Of a stretch of 64,000 nt of DNA, positions 12,035 to 24,200 are shown piece after piece. Position numbers and translations under genes: made by a program. The stretch is taken from positions 21,740,293 to 21,804,292 of the forward strand of contig NC_079514.1 in assembly GCF_000801105.2 (NCBI RefSeq). Reading direction: 5' to 3'. Each line of letters starts with the position of its first letter. Positions within the stretch are counted from its first letter, which is position 1. This stretch comes from Raphanus sativus (taxonomy: Eukaryota > Streptophyta > Magnoliopsida > Brassicales > Brassicaceae). A model generated the notes under the pieces. It saw nothing but the letters and a program-made list of their open reading frames with translations, was not told the origin of the DNA and made no database searches.

Positions 12035-12660
12035 ACCTAATTGAGTCGCAACTCGAAAAACAAAAACGGAAAGTTTCCTAAAATGCTCTAAGTGCTAAGC
12101 TTGCTCTGAAAGATCTGTGTATATGCCTCTTGCCTTGAACTCCTTAAATACTCCCTCCAAGGTCGGTTTACGCTTCCCCCTTTTTCCCTTAAGCCGTCAT
12201 AGTCGAAAAATGAGAATATTCCATTTTTTCCGATCTTCATGATTATCTGCGGAAAGTTTCCATTTATCCGCGGAAACTGATGCTTATCCTCCAAGCATAA
12301 ACCGTTATAAGGTTTATGAGTTTCTAAGAAATCGTAAGTGGGCCTCGAATCAAGTTTAGGACCCTTTGGGCCGTCTTTTTGATTTGAGACGTTTTTACGA
12401 TTTCTCCGATGAAGTTAAGTTATCGTAAACCGAGCGGACGATCCCATTTGATCGAGAGATCAAGAAACGGTTAGTCGTGGCTTGCGGAGAATTGTTATAC
12501 GGATAGTCGAGAATGCATAGTTTTACGTCGTATCGTCGTTTCGGAAGACTTGGACGTTTCGGAAATGATCGATGTACGAATGCTCGATCGCTATAGCGAC
12601 CGAACTTTGTCTGCAGCTCGGTCGGTCGCTATAGCGACAGAGCTTGTTCCCGATCTCGAC
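12035..12660 (-). repeat. Inverted fragment of a family A LTR
   Basis: Reverse complement of family A LTR from the palindrome array to the block CTCAATTAGGTT (compare 5600-6720). It ends in degenerate GGTCGCTATAGCGAC units at about 12580-12645. The last 250 bp of the LTR are missing. Confidence 0.75.
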
Positions 12661-13776
12661 GCCAATTGCGGTCAGGTTTAGTCGTTCTATCTTGTTATAT
12701 TCAGTTCTTATGATTTTTTATTCACTTCACTCCGGCTGTGTTACACTGGGACATTGTAATTTAAGTCTGGGGGGAGTTTACTAATATGTGTTTTTATTTT
12801 GGTTTTTATTTAAAATGTTTTTCAAAATTATTTTTCACATAAGTACTAAATGGGGACATTGATATAGATTTATATTCGATTGTTTAACCACTCTTTAGCA
12901 CCATTCTAGATTTACTGATTGCAGATAGTACTAAAGATGCTAAAGTGGATCAACCTGTCACCTATATACACTAGCTGAGATTGTTTGAAGGAAACAAAGC
13001 TGACCTCGAACACTAATACTGACTTTATTTACTTGTCTTGGGGCTTGGAAATCACTGGATCGTAATCCTCTTACAAGTCTGGAAGGTAAAAAGTCTGTGT
13101 GTTTCTGGTTCCCTTCCTTCTCTCTCTTCGGCATCTCAAAGATCTAAGTTTTATGTTATAAAAGGTTGAAATGATTTCTTGAGAAGCAAAGGGGTAGGAG
13201 TGTCTCCTGCGACCCCAGTATTCTAAATCCAGGGATGATTACACATTGTGGAAACGAGGGATAGGTAAATTACCTGAGACCCCAGTATTCGCTACACTTT
13301 GTCAAAATGTATGAGTTACAAATGCAAATGTCAATGAGATAGACTAGATGACCTTTGTGGCATCGAAACCTGTTGAAATTGAAACTAATAAGAGATTCAG
13401 AGAAGAGAGATGAGGGGAGAAAGGGATCAGAGAAGACTACCTGTGTGTTCAGATACTTGGTTGAGTTGAATCCATGTGTCCTTTGATCGATACTCCCAAG
13501 GTAAAGCCTGCACTTTTATTTTATGTTAAGAAATGAGGTTACTAGAGGGGAATGTCAGATAAGATTTGCTAAGTTGTGGACTCCAGATGAATTTGGTTGC
13601 TAAGCTAGGATAATGCATAATGAACTTATGTGATTAGGGTGATTAGATATGAATTGCAAACACATAGAGTGACGACTTCAATATTTTGAATCTTTGAGTC
13701 CCTACTGTTTTCAAACCTTTTCCAAAGACTATTGGTTTTTGCTTGAGGACAAGCAAAGGAGTAAGTCTGGGGGAGT
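12661..13776 (+). other. Athila-1 3' non-coding interior
   Basis: No gene. Aligns with 50780-51883 of Athila-2. It starts with a hairpin plus polypurine-like module (12741-12777) and ends with the true polypurine tract GAGTAAGTCTGGGGGAGT at the 3' LTR. Confidence 0.75.
13757..13776 (+). promoter_or_regulatory. Polypurine tract of Athila-1
   Basis: Purine-rich AAGGAGTAAGTCTGGGGGAG directly before the 3' LTR TGATATACC. Confidence 0.8.
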
Positions 13777-15132
13777 TGATATACCATGGATTTTACACAT
13801 TTTCTACCATGGTATACTAGTATTTTATTATATAACTAATGTGTTTTCTAGCCTAATGGGTATGTTTTCAGGTTCAGGAGCGTTTCATGATAAAGTGATA
13901 TTTTTGGAGCATTTTGGAGTACAAGAGATAATATACATGAGTTGACCATTCAAGACCAAGTCGGAAGTCAACATTGTGATAAGAATCGATCGATACTCAT
14001 CCTGAGTTGTCGATCGATGTAGCTGAGAAGATCCGCGTACTAGAAGATTACAATCAATCGATACACATCTAGTGTTGTCGATCGATATCGAGGACGAAAT
14101 GGTTTAGCCGACTACTTCACCAAGACTTCACCAAATTACGAGATTGCCCCTGACGAGTTTTTAACCTAATGGAAATGCTTAAATATTCCTGCTAAGTGTT
14201 TTTGACGACAAGCTTTGACAAGTCTAATAAGCAACAAGTCTTGAGAGGCAAAACAGAGAGTGTGAGAGAAAGACTAGAGTTTTATGTTTTGAGAGATTGG
14301 AGAGATCATTGAGAGATTTGTGAACTCCACTTGTTTTCTATTCCCCATCTATGCAATTCTTTTATCTATCTATTATTATGAATTGCTTAGCTATGTCTGA
14401 GTAGTCTACTTGTTAGATCTAGGGTTTAAATAGGTTTGTGGGATTAGCCCCAAACTATAATTGCTAAGTTGTGATATTCATCAAATAGATTGCACCCTAA
14501 GTTTGTTCTAGAGTAGCTAACTAGAGCACATATCACTAGGATCTATGATATCTTGAATTATCTGTTTGTACTAGTGTTTCCTTGGAGAAGAGCTAACCGC
14601 CCTCCTTGAGACCTAGTGTTCATTATCGGCTTGCGCCTAGGCATATCTAGAAGCCGTCGATCGATATTCCGACATGTGAATCGATCGCCGCTGTGAAAGG
14701 TGTATCGCTCGATATCTCTAAAGGATATCAATCGACTCTTTTTCTGGTCAACATACGACAGTTGAGGCCAGGGATCTAGATTATTTAACCAGTGAGACAT
14801 CACTGAGAGTTAAGCGGCTGAGTTCTATAGTATCATGCAAGTAACTTGTTAGGCATTTATAGGTATTATAATCTCCATTCCTGAATAAAAGCCCTAAGTC
14901 TAGCACTCTTCATTATCATTTAAACAACCATCATATTGTTAGTTAGAGCAACTACCTTGCTCATTTTAGGAATTGTCATTTATATTTCATCATTAAAACC
15001 AACTTCACCTAGGATTGATTAATTGATTATATTTAATTGGTTCCCTAGCTCCTCGTGATTCGATCCCTAAGTACTACAGTTGAACCTCTTATTTGAGAGA
15101 GTAAGCTCTATAGGGTAATTTGAGTAGTATCA
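13777..15132 (+). repeat. Athila-1 3' LTR
   Basis: 1356 bp, TGATATACC...GTATCA, near-identical to 1240-2586 apart from scattered substitutions and small indels. Confidence 0.93.
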
Positions 15133-15137
15133 GCTGA
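15133..15137. repeat. Target-site duplication GCTGA, right copy
   Basis: Matches 1235-1239 exactly; Tat-1 pol resumes immediately after. Confidence 0.93.
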
Positions 15138-16740
15138 CTGCATGCTCTGATACCGCCAGATAGAGCAATAGGACTTCCCCTTCCAAGGGTTTTGAGAGGA
15201 GAGGAGGAGTAGTGAGATTGGCATTGAGATCGGATAGGGCTTGCTCGCATTTATCGGGCCATTGGAAGTCCTTGGGGTCCTTCAAGATTTCGAAGAAGGC
15301 ATGTGACTTTTCGGACAGTCTGGAGATGAACCTACTCAGGGCGGCCATCCTTCCAGTCAGTCTTTGAACCTCCTTGACGTTACGACGGGAAGGTATCACC
15401 TGGATTGCTCTCACTTGTTCTGAATTTGCTTCAATGCCCCTGTGGGTGACTATATACCCTAGGAACTTCCCAGAGCTTACCCCAAACGAGCACTTTGAAG
15501 GGTTCAGTTTCATGTTGTACCTTCTGAGGGTGGTGAAGGCTTGTTAAAGGTGTGAGATATGATCCTCAGCGTCTAGGGACTTTACCAGCATATCATCAAT
15601 ATATACCTCCATGGTCTGCCCTATCTGATCGGCGAACATCATGTTGACAAGCCTCTGATAGGTTGAACCTGCGTTCTTCAATCCGAAAGGCATGACCTTG
15701 TAATAGTAGATTCCCCTTGAGGTCATGAACGAGGTCTTCTCTTGATCGTTAGGATGCATTAGGATCTGGTTATATCCGGAGATTGCATCCATGAAACTCA
15801 TCAGATGATGACCAGCAGTTGCATCGACTACCTTGTCGATGTGAGGCAAGGGGAAGGGATCTTTAGGACAGGATCTATTAAGGTCCGTGAAGTCGATACA
15901 GACTCTCCACTTTCCATTCTTCTTCCTTCCGGGTATTGCACCTCTTGTATGAATCCGGCATCCAGTAGGTTCTTGACCTCTTCGTTGATTTTCTCGTCCG
16001 TTTCAGGGGCGAACTTCCTCCTCTTCTGTCTGACAGGAGGATGCATTGGATCCACTTTGAGTTGATGCATGATGACGTCGAGGTCAATTCCAGGCATGTC
16101 CTCATGGTACCAGGCGAAGTAGTCGGAGTTGGATCTCAAGAAGTCGACCAATCTCCTTCTTAGGCCTTCTGGAAGCTTGGAGCCTATCTTTAAGTTTCGA
16201 CCCAAGTTCCCTTCTGTGAGTGGAACCTCATCCATTTCTTCTACTTCCGGCTCTTCGGTATGCGAGGCCGGAAGCTTCTTCTGCAATTTCTCTAAGACTT
16301 GGGTCTTTCCCTTTAGGGTAGTCTGATAGCAGGACCTGGCATTTTCCTAATCTCCCTTGACCGCCTTAATGCCCCAAGGAGTTGGAAACTTGACCAGCTG
16401 ATGCAAGGTTGAAGGTACGGCTCCCATGTCGTGGATCCAAGGCCTTCCTAGTATCACATTATACAATGAAGGGCAGTCGACGACTAGAAATTTTGTGGCC
16501 TGGTTTATTCCCTCAGCATACACGGGGAGAAGAACTTCTCCTAAGGTTTGCTTGACCTCTCCACTGAAGCCTACAAGGGGAGTCGCCTTTCTAGTTAGGG
16601 CTGTAGGTTCCAACCCTAGGTCGGCGAAGGCCGAATGGAAGATTATGTTTCTGGAGCTCTCATTGTCCACTAGTATTCGCTTGACCAAGCAGTTTGCTAT
16701 GGTAAGTGAAATGACAAGGGCGTCATGATGAGGAGCAAGG
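15138..16740 (-). pseudogene. pol: Tat-1 pol, upstream part: protease and reverse transcriptase
   Basis: Minus-strand Tat polyprotein. The protease lies at 16688-16347 (VKRILVDNESSRNIIF; later VILGRPWIHDMG), with the catalytic Asp in VDNESS. RT lies at 16286-15130: the N-terminal fingers, then FMDAISGYNQILMHP, then VMPFGLKNAGSTYQR, and the catalytic YIDDMLVKS, a sequence typical of Tat. The thumb and connection follow (NPSKCSFGVSSGKFLGY; RLTGRMAALSRFIS). Reading frames shift near 15930 with loss of a few residues, and a stop separates 15544 from 15513. Sequence continues at 1234 after the Athila-1 insertion. Inactive. Confidence 0.88.
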
Positions 16741-17040
16741 ACCTTCTCCTGCTCCCTTGCAGTGAAGCTGATCTAATATGTTCCGAGGAGCAGGCGCTTA
16801 GGACCCTCGGCCTCTTGACCGTTCCTGGCATTGCGAGTACTTCTCTTGGCAGGGGCACTACTAATTCCGCTTACTTCCGATCCGCCTGAGATGACATGGA
16901 TCACCCGGTCTTGCTGTGGTGGCAATGCGGGAGCTGCTTCGGTAGAGAGACCGGGACCTTCCTTGTTTAGAAGGTTCTTGGCCTTATCTGAGAGGAACTA
17001 CCTTAGGTAGCCTTTCTTGAGAACCTCGGCGACTTCAATC
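16741..17040 (-). other. Tat-1 gag-protease spacer, no clear frame
   Basis: Expected gag C-terminus to protease linker of Tat-1, too broken for a readable frame. Confidence 0.4.
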
Positions 17041-18497
17041 TTCAGGGCTATGCATCCTCCGTAGTGTGACCGTGGTCACTGTAGAAATCGCACCATCGCT
17101 TGGGGTTTCGATTAGCCTCTGAGGCCTTCATCTTAGGGGGACATTTGACTTGGGGACCCATTTGTCGCAGGACACCGATCAGCTCCGGCTTTTATATCGC
17201 AAGATGGAAGATATCGAGCCATGTGGATACCATCATCCCTTCGGATCTAGGTAAAGGGCGGTGTTGATACCCGCCCCTGCTCGGGTTACTGGTTTCCCTA
17301 GCGGACTTGGGATGAGTGGGCTCATCACGATCATTCCTAGTTGGCTTTGAGGACTTCTGATCGTACTTCGGACTTGCTTTGGCCCTACTAGCAACATCTT
17401 ATTCCCACCTTACTTGAGCCCAAGCACGAGACAATACGTCCTCCATAGTCCTGCACTTGTATTTGATCAGCTCCTTGTAGAGATCTCCCTCCGGAAGTAG
17501 ACCCCGCTTGAAGGCCGAGATAGCCGTATCAGCTTACACTCCGGGATAGCGGCCTTCTCTTGGTTGAAGGGTGCTATGTAGGAACGAAGGGGTTCGTTCT
17601 ATGCCGGAGGACTTCGTAAAAGTCGTCTGAGTTATTCTCTAGGTTGCGAATACTAGCAAAATGCTCTACGAACTTGTCGCTAAGGGTTGCAAAGGACTGG
17701 AGAGCAGGGCCAGTCAAGGTTGATCCGAATCCCTTGCACCTGGTAGCTTCCCGTGCGTCCCGGGGGATTGCTATTGCTAGCATGCGTTGCTTGTACTGAG
17801 CGATGTGATTGTCAGGATCCCCAGTACCTTCGTACATCTTTATGCTCTGGAAAGAGAACTTGCGTGGCATCTCCACTGAGGCAATCTCTTTCACGAAAGG
17901 TGTATCGGAGTAGGACCTCTGATTACTCCTCCGAATAGGGGGAGCTACTCCTGGGATTCTTTCTACCATAGATTGAATGGTGCTGAACCTTTCGGTGACC
18001 ACCCTTTCTAAGTAGGTGGCTAGAGCCGGGTCTGAGATCCCGGGATAGTCGAGTGAGTACTCTTCGTCTTCCGTATCGGAATCGTATCCACTTGTACTCG
18101 GGTCGCGTCATTTGGGTTCGTCGTTGGCGGAAACGGGTCGATGAGGCGCTTCTTCACCATCGCGTGGAGTATTGAGCGAAGACATGGGTCGAACCCTAGT
18201 TCAGAACCGCTTTCGCTTGTTGCTAGTTTCACCTAGGGTATGGTTCTCTTGTCGGAGGACAAGATTCTCCGCTTCTATGGCGTCTGGCTTCTCGGCGCTC
18301 TGCTGTAGTTGCTTGGAGTGTTCTCCAAGTTGGTCTTTTAGGGTTTGAACTTTGAGAAGAAGTTCATGACCTCCGAGTGTGGTCTCCCGAGCTTTATGAA
18401 GATCGGTAACCTGACTTTGAAGGATCTCGAGCTTGTTGAGAAGTTCGATCTCCCTCGGGGTCATCTCTGCTTGGTTAGTATCGTCCTCTAGTGCCAT
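17041..18497 (-). pseudogene. gag: Tat-1 gag, broken
   Basis: The ATG at 18497 lies about 20 bp inside the primer-binding site. The N-terminal 100 residues form a coiled coil (ELLNKLEILQSQVTDL). The capsid region at 18002-17574 has SFQSIKMYEGTGDPDNHI and GPALQSFATLSDKFVEHF, the usual Tat gag signature. Near 17055-17105 a nucleocapsid finger CDFYSDHGHTTED is visible, but a one-base loss shifts the frame before its last Cys. At least three frame breaks separate these parts. Confidence 0.8.
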
Positions 18498-18516
18498 CGT
18501 CACGTAGTTGGATTAC

Positions 18517-18537
18517 TCCCCTCCTTCTAGCGCCAAA
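18517..18537 (-). promoter_or_regulatory. Primer-binding site of Tat-1
   Basis: Reverse complement reads TTTGGCGCTAGAAGGAGGGG, one base from the LTR end at 18539. Confidence 0.78.
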
Positions 18538-18538
18538 C

Positions 18539-18857
18539 TGTTAGGGTATTTTTGTGTAGGATAGTTTTAGTACTACGGAACAATAGAAGATTGTATGACA
18601 GAGTTATAAATCGAGAGCAAAGAGATGTTTATTAAGTATATTGATTGGGACTACAACGTATTGGTGTATAAACCCTAGTTCTAGTCGCCTAAACTCTAAT
18701 CTCTTAGTCTCGAATTGTCGATCCCTTATTCTAGGGTTTGGGCTCCCCTTTTATAGTTGTAGATGTCGGCTTCATGTAATAGAACTCTTCCATAATCGAA
18801 AAAATGGAAGTTTCCCCTTAGGCGGAAAACTTCTATTTTGCTTCAAGGGTCCATCCG
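18539..18857 (-). repeat. Tat-1 5' LTR, truncated
   Basis: On the minus strand it ends ...AAAAATACCCTAACA and matches the complete LTR at 58839-59278. Its first ~100 bp are missing: at about 18857 it abuts the leader of another Tat copy. Confidence 0.8.
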
Positions 18858-19024
18858 ATCAAGGGTGCTTCTAGATTATGCGTAGGTCGGATCTAGTCTT
18901 CACAGTGATGCTTCCGGTTGAGATCTTGGTCCTGCGGAATGTCGGGTTGCCTCTGAGGCTCGTCTTGCTCGTCCGCCGCCACCATCACATAGTTTTGATA
19001 ACTCCCCTCCTTCTAGAGCCAAAC
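18858..19024 (-). repeat. Leader and gag start of a second Tat copy, fragment
   Basis: Aligns with 60226-60392, including the region around the gag start (CCGCCGCCACCATCAC on the plus strand) and a mutated primer-binding site (CTAGAGCCAAAC). Confidence 0.72.
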
Positions 19025-19380
19025 TGTTAGGATATTTTTGTGTAAGTCCTTTTTGAGTACTACAGAACGGAGGACAAGCTTATAGATTACAAGGTATCCG
19101 GGTATATTTAGAGATGTTTGTAAGATATGATGGTAAAAGAGACGTTTTATTATATCAAAGAGCTGGAACTACGATAGATTGGTGTAAGAACCCTAGTATA
19201 GCCGCTTAGCTCTAATCTCTAAGTCTCTGAGTGTCGATGTATCGATCCCCTGCATTAGAGTTTTGTTTCGCCTTATATAGTTACCCTTTTGTCGATCTGT
19301 GTAAGAAGAATTCTTCTATATTTGGAGGGAGGGTAGTTCCCGAGGGTAGTTCCTGGATCAGTTCCGGAGTTCCGGAGTTC
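19025..19380 (-). repeat. Tat LTR fragment, type of 60393-60892
   Basis: Shares the ends and most of the first 360 bp with the LTR at 60393, including CGCCTTATATAG. It is cut at about 19380, where Athila gag sequence begins. Confidence 0.75.
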
Positions 19381-19997
19381 CCAATAGTAACTGCTTAAGC
19401 CATTGCGAAGCTTCCTTAGCAAGAGAGTACTTGAAGAGTTTCCAAAGTAGGTAGTCAGCAGGGACTCCGTTGGCTTTGATAGTAGAAATAAGATTCTTGT
19501 ACCTCTCTAAATGGTCCATATGATGCTCATGGGATTCTCCACTGTAAGGTGTTTGTCCCACAAGTGTGGTACTGATGCTTCAACTCGAAATCAGCCCTCT
19601 GTATGTTTGGAGGACAAATAGCAGATTTATTGGCATAGAATTGATCTGGACGGTTGTAGCCAGCCAATGATATGTTTGGAATACCTTCTTCTGCAGTTTG
19701 AGCAGCAGTTGCAGCAGCCTGAGCTTCTGGATCAGGTATGCAGCCTCCTGTTTGTCTATTCTGTAACATACTGCATTACGCAGGTGACCTTCTTGGTCAT
19801 GCATGTTCCCATTATTGTCTCGCATAAGTATCAACGTCGCGACCATGTTTTGCGGCTCAGTATCGATCGATGTTCGGTATGTGGTATCAGTCTATATTGG
19901 ATGAATGATGTTGGTCGACGGGTACTGAAAAGTATCGGTCGATGTGGATGGATGAGTATCGGTCGATGTCAGATGAATGAGATCGGTCGATGTTGGT
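19381..19997 (-). pseudogene. gag: Athila gag N-terminal fragment
   Basis: Minus-strand homolog of 2902-3420: VATLILMRDNNGNMHDQEGH, NRPDQFYANKSAI, then HHMDHLERYKNLI and EASQWLKQLL. A frame change lies near 19550, and both ends are cut by other elements. 19855-19995 holds the Ser-Ile-Asp TCGATCGAT/TCGGTCGAT motifs upstream of the gag start. Confidence 0.82.
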
Positions 19998-21284
19998 TGT
20001 GGGAACCGAAATTCACACCGTTGATTTTAATGAATAAAAAATGGAGGAAAGCCAAGTTAACCCGACTTTCCCTGAAGGTCCGGATTCTCTGTGATAGCCA
20101 ACGATAAGTGTCCGAATAAATGCGGAAAATATAGAAAGATAACAAAACGAGTAGACCTTTACTTCGAATTTGTGTTAAAGCGTTGCGATTGTTACATGAG
20201 ATTATATAAGTTACGGCTGCGAGAACAGGCAACGATATTCCTGGGTCTAGCCGCCTAAAACCTTAAACCTAATTGAGTCGCGCTTGATAACAAAAGACGA
20301 AAAGCGTACGAAAAAGATTTTGTTAAGATTTGGGACTGGACCTTAAGAATGGCTGCCTACATACCCCTTTCGAGGATCAAGTCGGACGTAGTTCAGTTAG
20401 AAAGATTTGAACAAGAGATCGAACTGCCTAGCGGAGATCATCTAGTATGAGCGTTGGTCATAGAAACGGGCATGTCGAGAATAATGCCTAGGGTTTCTAT
20501 GTGCGGAACTCTAAGTAAAAGGATCGTTTGATCCTTCCGAGAGGAACGGAAGTGTGCGGACAAGATGAAAATAGAACGAGAGGTGGCCAGACGTTCTAGG
20601 TCCTGCTTTGCTAGTCTAACCACTTAAGTTCTAAGTTCTTTAAGTCTATGATCTCGGATCTGCTCTCATCATTTAAGATATATGATTTTTTTATGATGCC
20701 TCTTCTCCTTGCCCCAAACTTTCTTATATACTCCTCTTTAAGACGGTATATCATCCCTTTGGGCCAGATCTCTCGTGAATCGAGCTTTTCCATTTTCGTC
20801 GATCTTCATGTCTATCTGGAAACTTCACATTTATCTTCGGGAAACTTGACATTTATCTTGTTATGTAAAGATAAACACAAACCGTCATACTTATCTCGAA
20901 TTAGATTTAAAAAATCGTAAACGGGCCGTTTGGTCGTGTTTGGACTCTTTCGGGCCGTTCTTTAGACCTTGGACGTTTTTTACGATTTTTCCGAGAAAGT
21001 ATTGTCGCGATATCGTTTTTTTCGAAAGATCCCCAATTCCTCGTATAGTTGAGATGATTGGTGTTTTAAGATAACCGCCATCGTCTTATACGATGAATTG
21101 AAATCTTTCTGTTAATCGAACATTTCGCGGTTTTCCAAATCTTCCTCGACGATTCCGATCGAAACGGAATGGGAGTCTTACGTTCACGATTTTAAAGATT
21201 CGTACTGCGAATCTTCAAGCAAGGATGCAAAGTATAGGAAAATGAGCCGTACTCGTCGAACGACCCACAGCCCGGCGCCCAGGA
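19998..21284 (-). repeat. Family A LTR, minus copy, U3 (part), R and U5
   Basis: On the minus strand it ends TTCCCACA like 6969 and matches 5640-6969 throughout (for example the block around 20250-20640 against 6360-6720). Upstream of it, at the exact place where the other copy has 34-bp palindrome units, lies the 91-bp array. Confidence 0.82.
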
Positions 21285-24200
21285 TCGAGGTCTGGGCGCC
21301 CGGCGAGCAGAAAGTGAGTCTTGTCGCCCGGCGAGCAGAAACGGGACGTCCGTTCTGCTCGCCCAGCGACCAAAACGTAAGTCTGGGCGCCCAGCGAGCA
21401 GAACGTGAGTCTGGTCGCCCGGCGAGCAGAAACAAGACGTCCGTTCTGCTCGCCTGGCCACCAAAACGTAAGTCTGGGCGCCTGGCGAGCAGAACGTGAG
21501 TCTGGTCGCCCGGCAAGCAAAAACGGAACGTCCGTTCTGCTCGCCCAGCGACCAGAACGTAAGTCTAGGCGCCCGACGAGCAGAACGTGAGTCTGGTCGC
21601 CCGGCGAGCAGAAACGAGACGTTCGTTCTGCTCGCCCGGCGACCAGAACGTAAGTCTGGGCACCGGGCAAGCAGAAACGTTAGTCTGATCGCCCGGCGAG
21701 CAGAAACGATACGTCCGTTCTGCTTGACCGGCGACCAGAACGTAAGTCTGGGCGCCCGGCGAGCAGAACGTGAGTCTGGTCGCCCGGCGAGCAGAAACAT
21801 GACGTCTATTCTGCTCTCCCGGCGACCAGAACGTAAGTCTGGGCGCCCGGCGAGCAAAACGTAAGTCTGGTCGCCTGGCGAGCAGAAACGGGACGTCCGT
21901 TCTGCTCACCCGGCGACCAGAAACGGGACGTCCGTTCTGCTCGTCCGGCGACCAGAAACGCGACGTCCGTTCTGCTTGACCGGTGACTAGAACGTAAGTT
22001 TGGGCGCCCGGCGAGCAGAACGTGAGTCTGGTCGCCCGGCGACCAGAAACGGGACGTCCGTTCTGCTCGCCCGGCGACCAGAACGTAAGTCTGGGCGCCC
22101 GGGGAGCAGAACGCGAGTCTGGTCGCCCGGGGAGCAGAACGCGAGTCTGGTCGCCCGGCGAGCAGAATGCGAGTATGGTCGCCCGGTGAGCAGAAACGGG
22201 ATGTCCGTTCTGCTCACCCGGCGACCAGAACGTAAGTCTGGGCGCCCGGCGAGCAGAACGCGAGTCTGGTCTCCCGGCGAGCAGAACGTGAGTCTGGTCG
22301 CCCGACGAGCAGAAACAAGACGTCTGTTCTGCTCGCCCGGCAACCAGAACGTAAGTCTGGGCGCCCGGCGAGCAGAAACGGGACGTCCGTTCTGCATGAC
22401 CGGCGACCAGAACGTAAGTGTAGGCGCCCGACGAGTAGAACGTGCCGTTTCTGCTCGCCCGGCGACCAGAACGTAAGTTTGGACACCCGACGAGCAGAAC
22501 GTTAGTCTGGGCGTCCGGCGCCCAGGATCGAGGTCTGGGCGCCCGGCGAGCAGAAAGTGAGTCTTGTCGCCCGGCGAGCAGAAACGGGACGTCCGTTCTG
22601 CTCGCCCGGCGACCAAAACGTAAGTCTGGGCGCCCAACGAGCAGAACGTGAGTCTGGTCGCCCGGCGAACAGAAACAAGACGTCCGTTCTGCTCGTCCGG
22701 CGACCAGAACGTAAGTCTGGGCGCCCGGCGAGCAGAACATGAGTCTGGTCGCCCGGCGAGCAAAAACGGAACGTCCGTTCTGCTCGCCCGGCGACCGGAA
22801 CGTAAGTCTAGGCGCCCGACGAGCAGAACGTGAGTCTGGTCTCCCGGCGAGCAGAAACGGGACGTCCGTTCTGCTTGCCTGGCCACCAAAACGTAAGTCT
22901 GGGCGCCTGGCGAGCAGAACGTGAGTCTGGTCACCCGGCGAGCAGAAACGGGACGTCCGTTCTGCTTGACCGGCGACCAGAACGTAAGTCTAGGTGCCCG
23001 ACGAGTAGAACGTGAGTCTGGTCGCCCGGCGAGCAGAAACGGGACGTCCGTTCTGCTCGCCCGGCGACCAGAGCGTAAGTCTGGGCACTGGGCAAGCAGA
23101 ACGTTAGTCTGATCGCCCGGTGAGCAGAAACGAGACGTCCGTTCTGCTAGACCGGCGACGAGAACGTAAGTCTGGGCGCCCGGCGAGCAGAACGTGAGTC
23201 TGGTCGCCCGGCGAGCAGAAACAGGACGTCTATTCTGCTCGCCCGGCGACCAGAACGTAAGTCTGGGCGCCGGGCGAGCAGAACGTGAGTCTGGTCGCCC
23301 GGCGAGCAGAAACAGGACGTCTATTCTGCTCGCCCGGCGACCAGAACGTAAGTCTGGGCGCCCGGCGAGCAAAACGTAAGTCTGGTCGCCTGGCGAGCAG
23401 AAATGGGACGTCCGTTCTGCTCACCCAGCGACCAGAAACGAGACGTCCGTTCTACTCGTCCGGCGACCAGAAACGCGACGTCCGTTCTGCTTGACCGGCG
23501 ACCAGAACGTAAGTCTGGGCGCCCGGCGAGCAGAACGTGAGTCTGGTCGCCCGGCGACCAGAAACGGGACGTCCGTTCTGCTCTCCCGGCGACCAGAACG
23601 TAAGTCTGGGCGCCCGGGGAGCAGAACGCGAGTCTGGTCGCCCGGCGAGCAGAAACGGGACGTCCGTTCTGCATGACCGGCGACCAGAACGTAAGTGTAG
23701 GCGCCCGACGAGCAGAACGTCCCGTTTCTGCTCGCCTGGCGACCAGAACGTAAGTCTGCACACCCGGCGAGCAGAACGTTAGTCTGGGCGCCCGGCGACC
23801 AGAACGTAAGTCTGGGCACCCGGCGACCCGAACGTAAGTCTGGGCGCCCGGCGAGCAAAATGTGAGTTTGGTCGCCTGGCGAGCAGACACGGGACGTCCG
23901 TTCTGCTCGCCTGGCGACCAGAACGTGAGTCTGGGCGCCCGGCGAGCAGAACGTGAGTCTGGTCGGCCGGCGAGCAGAAACGGGACGTCCATTCTGCTCG
24001 ACCGGCGAACATAAAACATAAGTCTGGGCGCCCGGCGAGCAGAACGCGAGTTTGGTAGTCCGTTCAGCTCTCCCAGCGAGCAGAACGCGAGTCTGGTCGC
24101 CCGGCGACCAGAAACAGGATGTCCTTTCTGCTCGCCCGGCGACCAGAACGTAAGTCTGGGCGCCTGGCGAGCAGAACGGGAGTCTGGTCGCCGGGCGAGC

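Larger units (their letters stand above)
1240..15132 (+). mobile_element. Athila-1, nested LTR retrotransposon (Ty3/Gypsy, Athila lineage)
   Basis: LTRs at 1240-2586 and 13777-15132 both start TGATATACC and end GTATCA, flanked by the 5-bp duplication GCTGA. The PBS fits the 3' end of plant tRNA-Asp, as known for Athila. The interior has a gag pseudogene, a 7-kb disrupted middle containing family A sequences, an accessory ORF pseudogene and a non-coding 3' part ending in a polypurine tract. No PR, RT, RNase H or integrase is visible in either strand, so this copy is non-autonomous or lost pol. It sits inside Tat-1. Confidence 0.94.
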
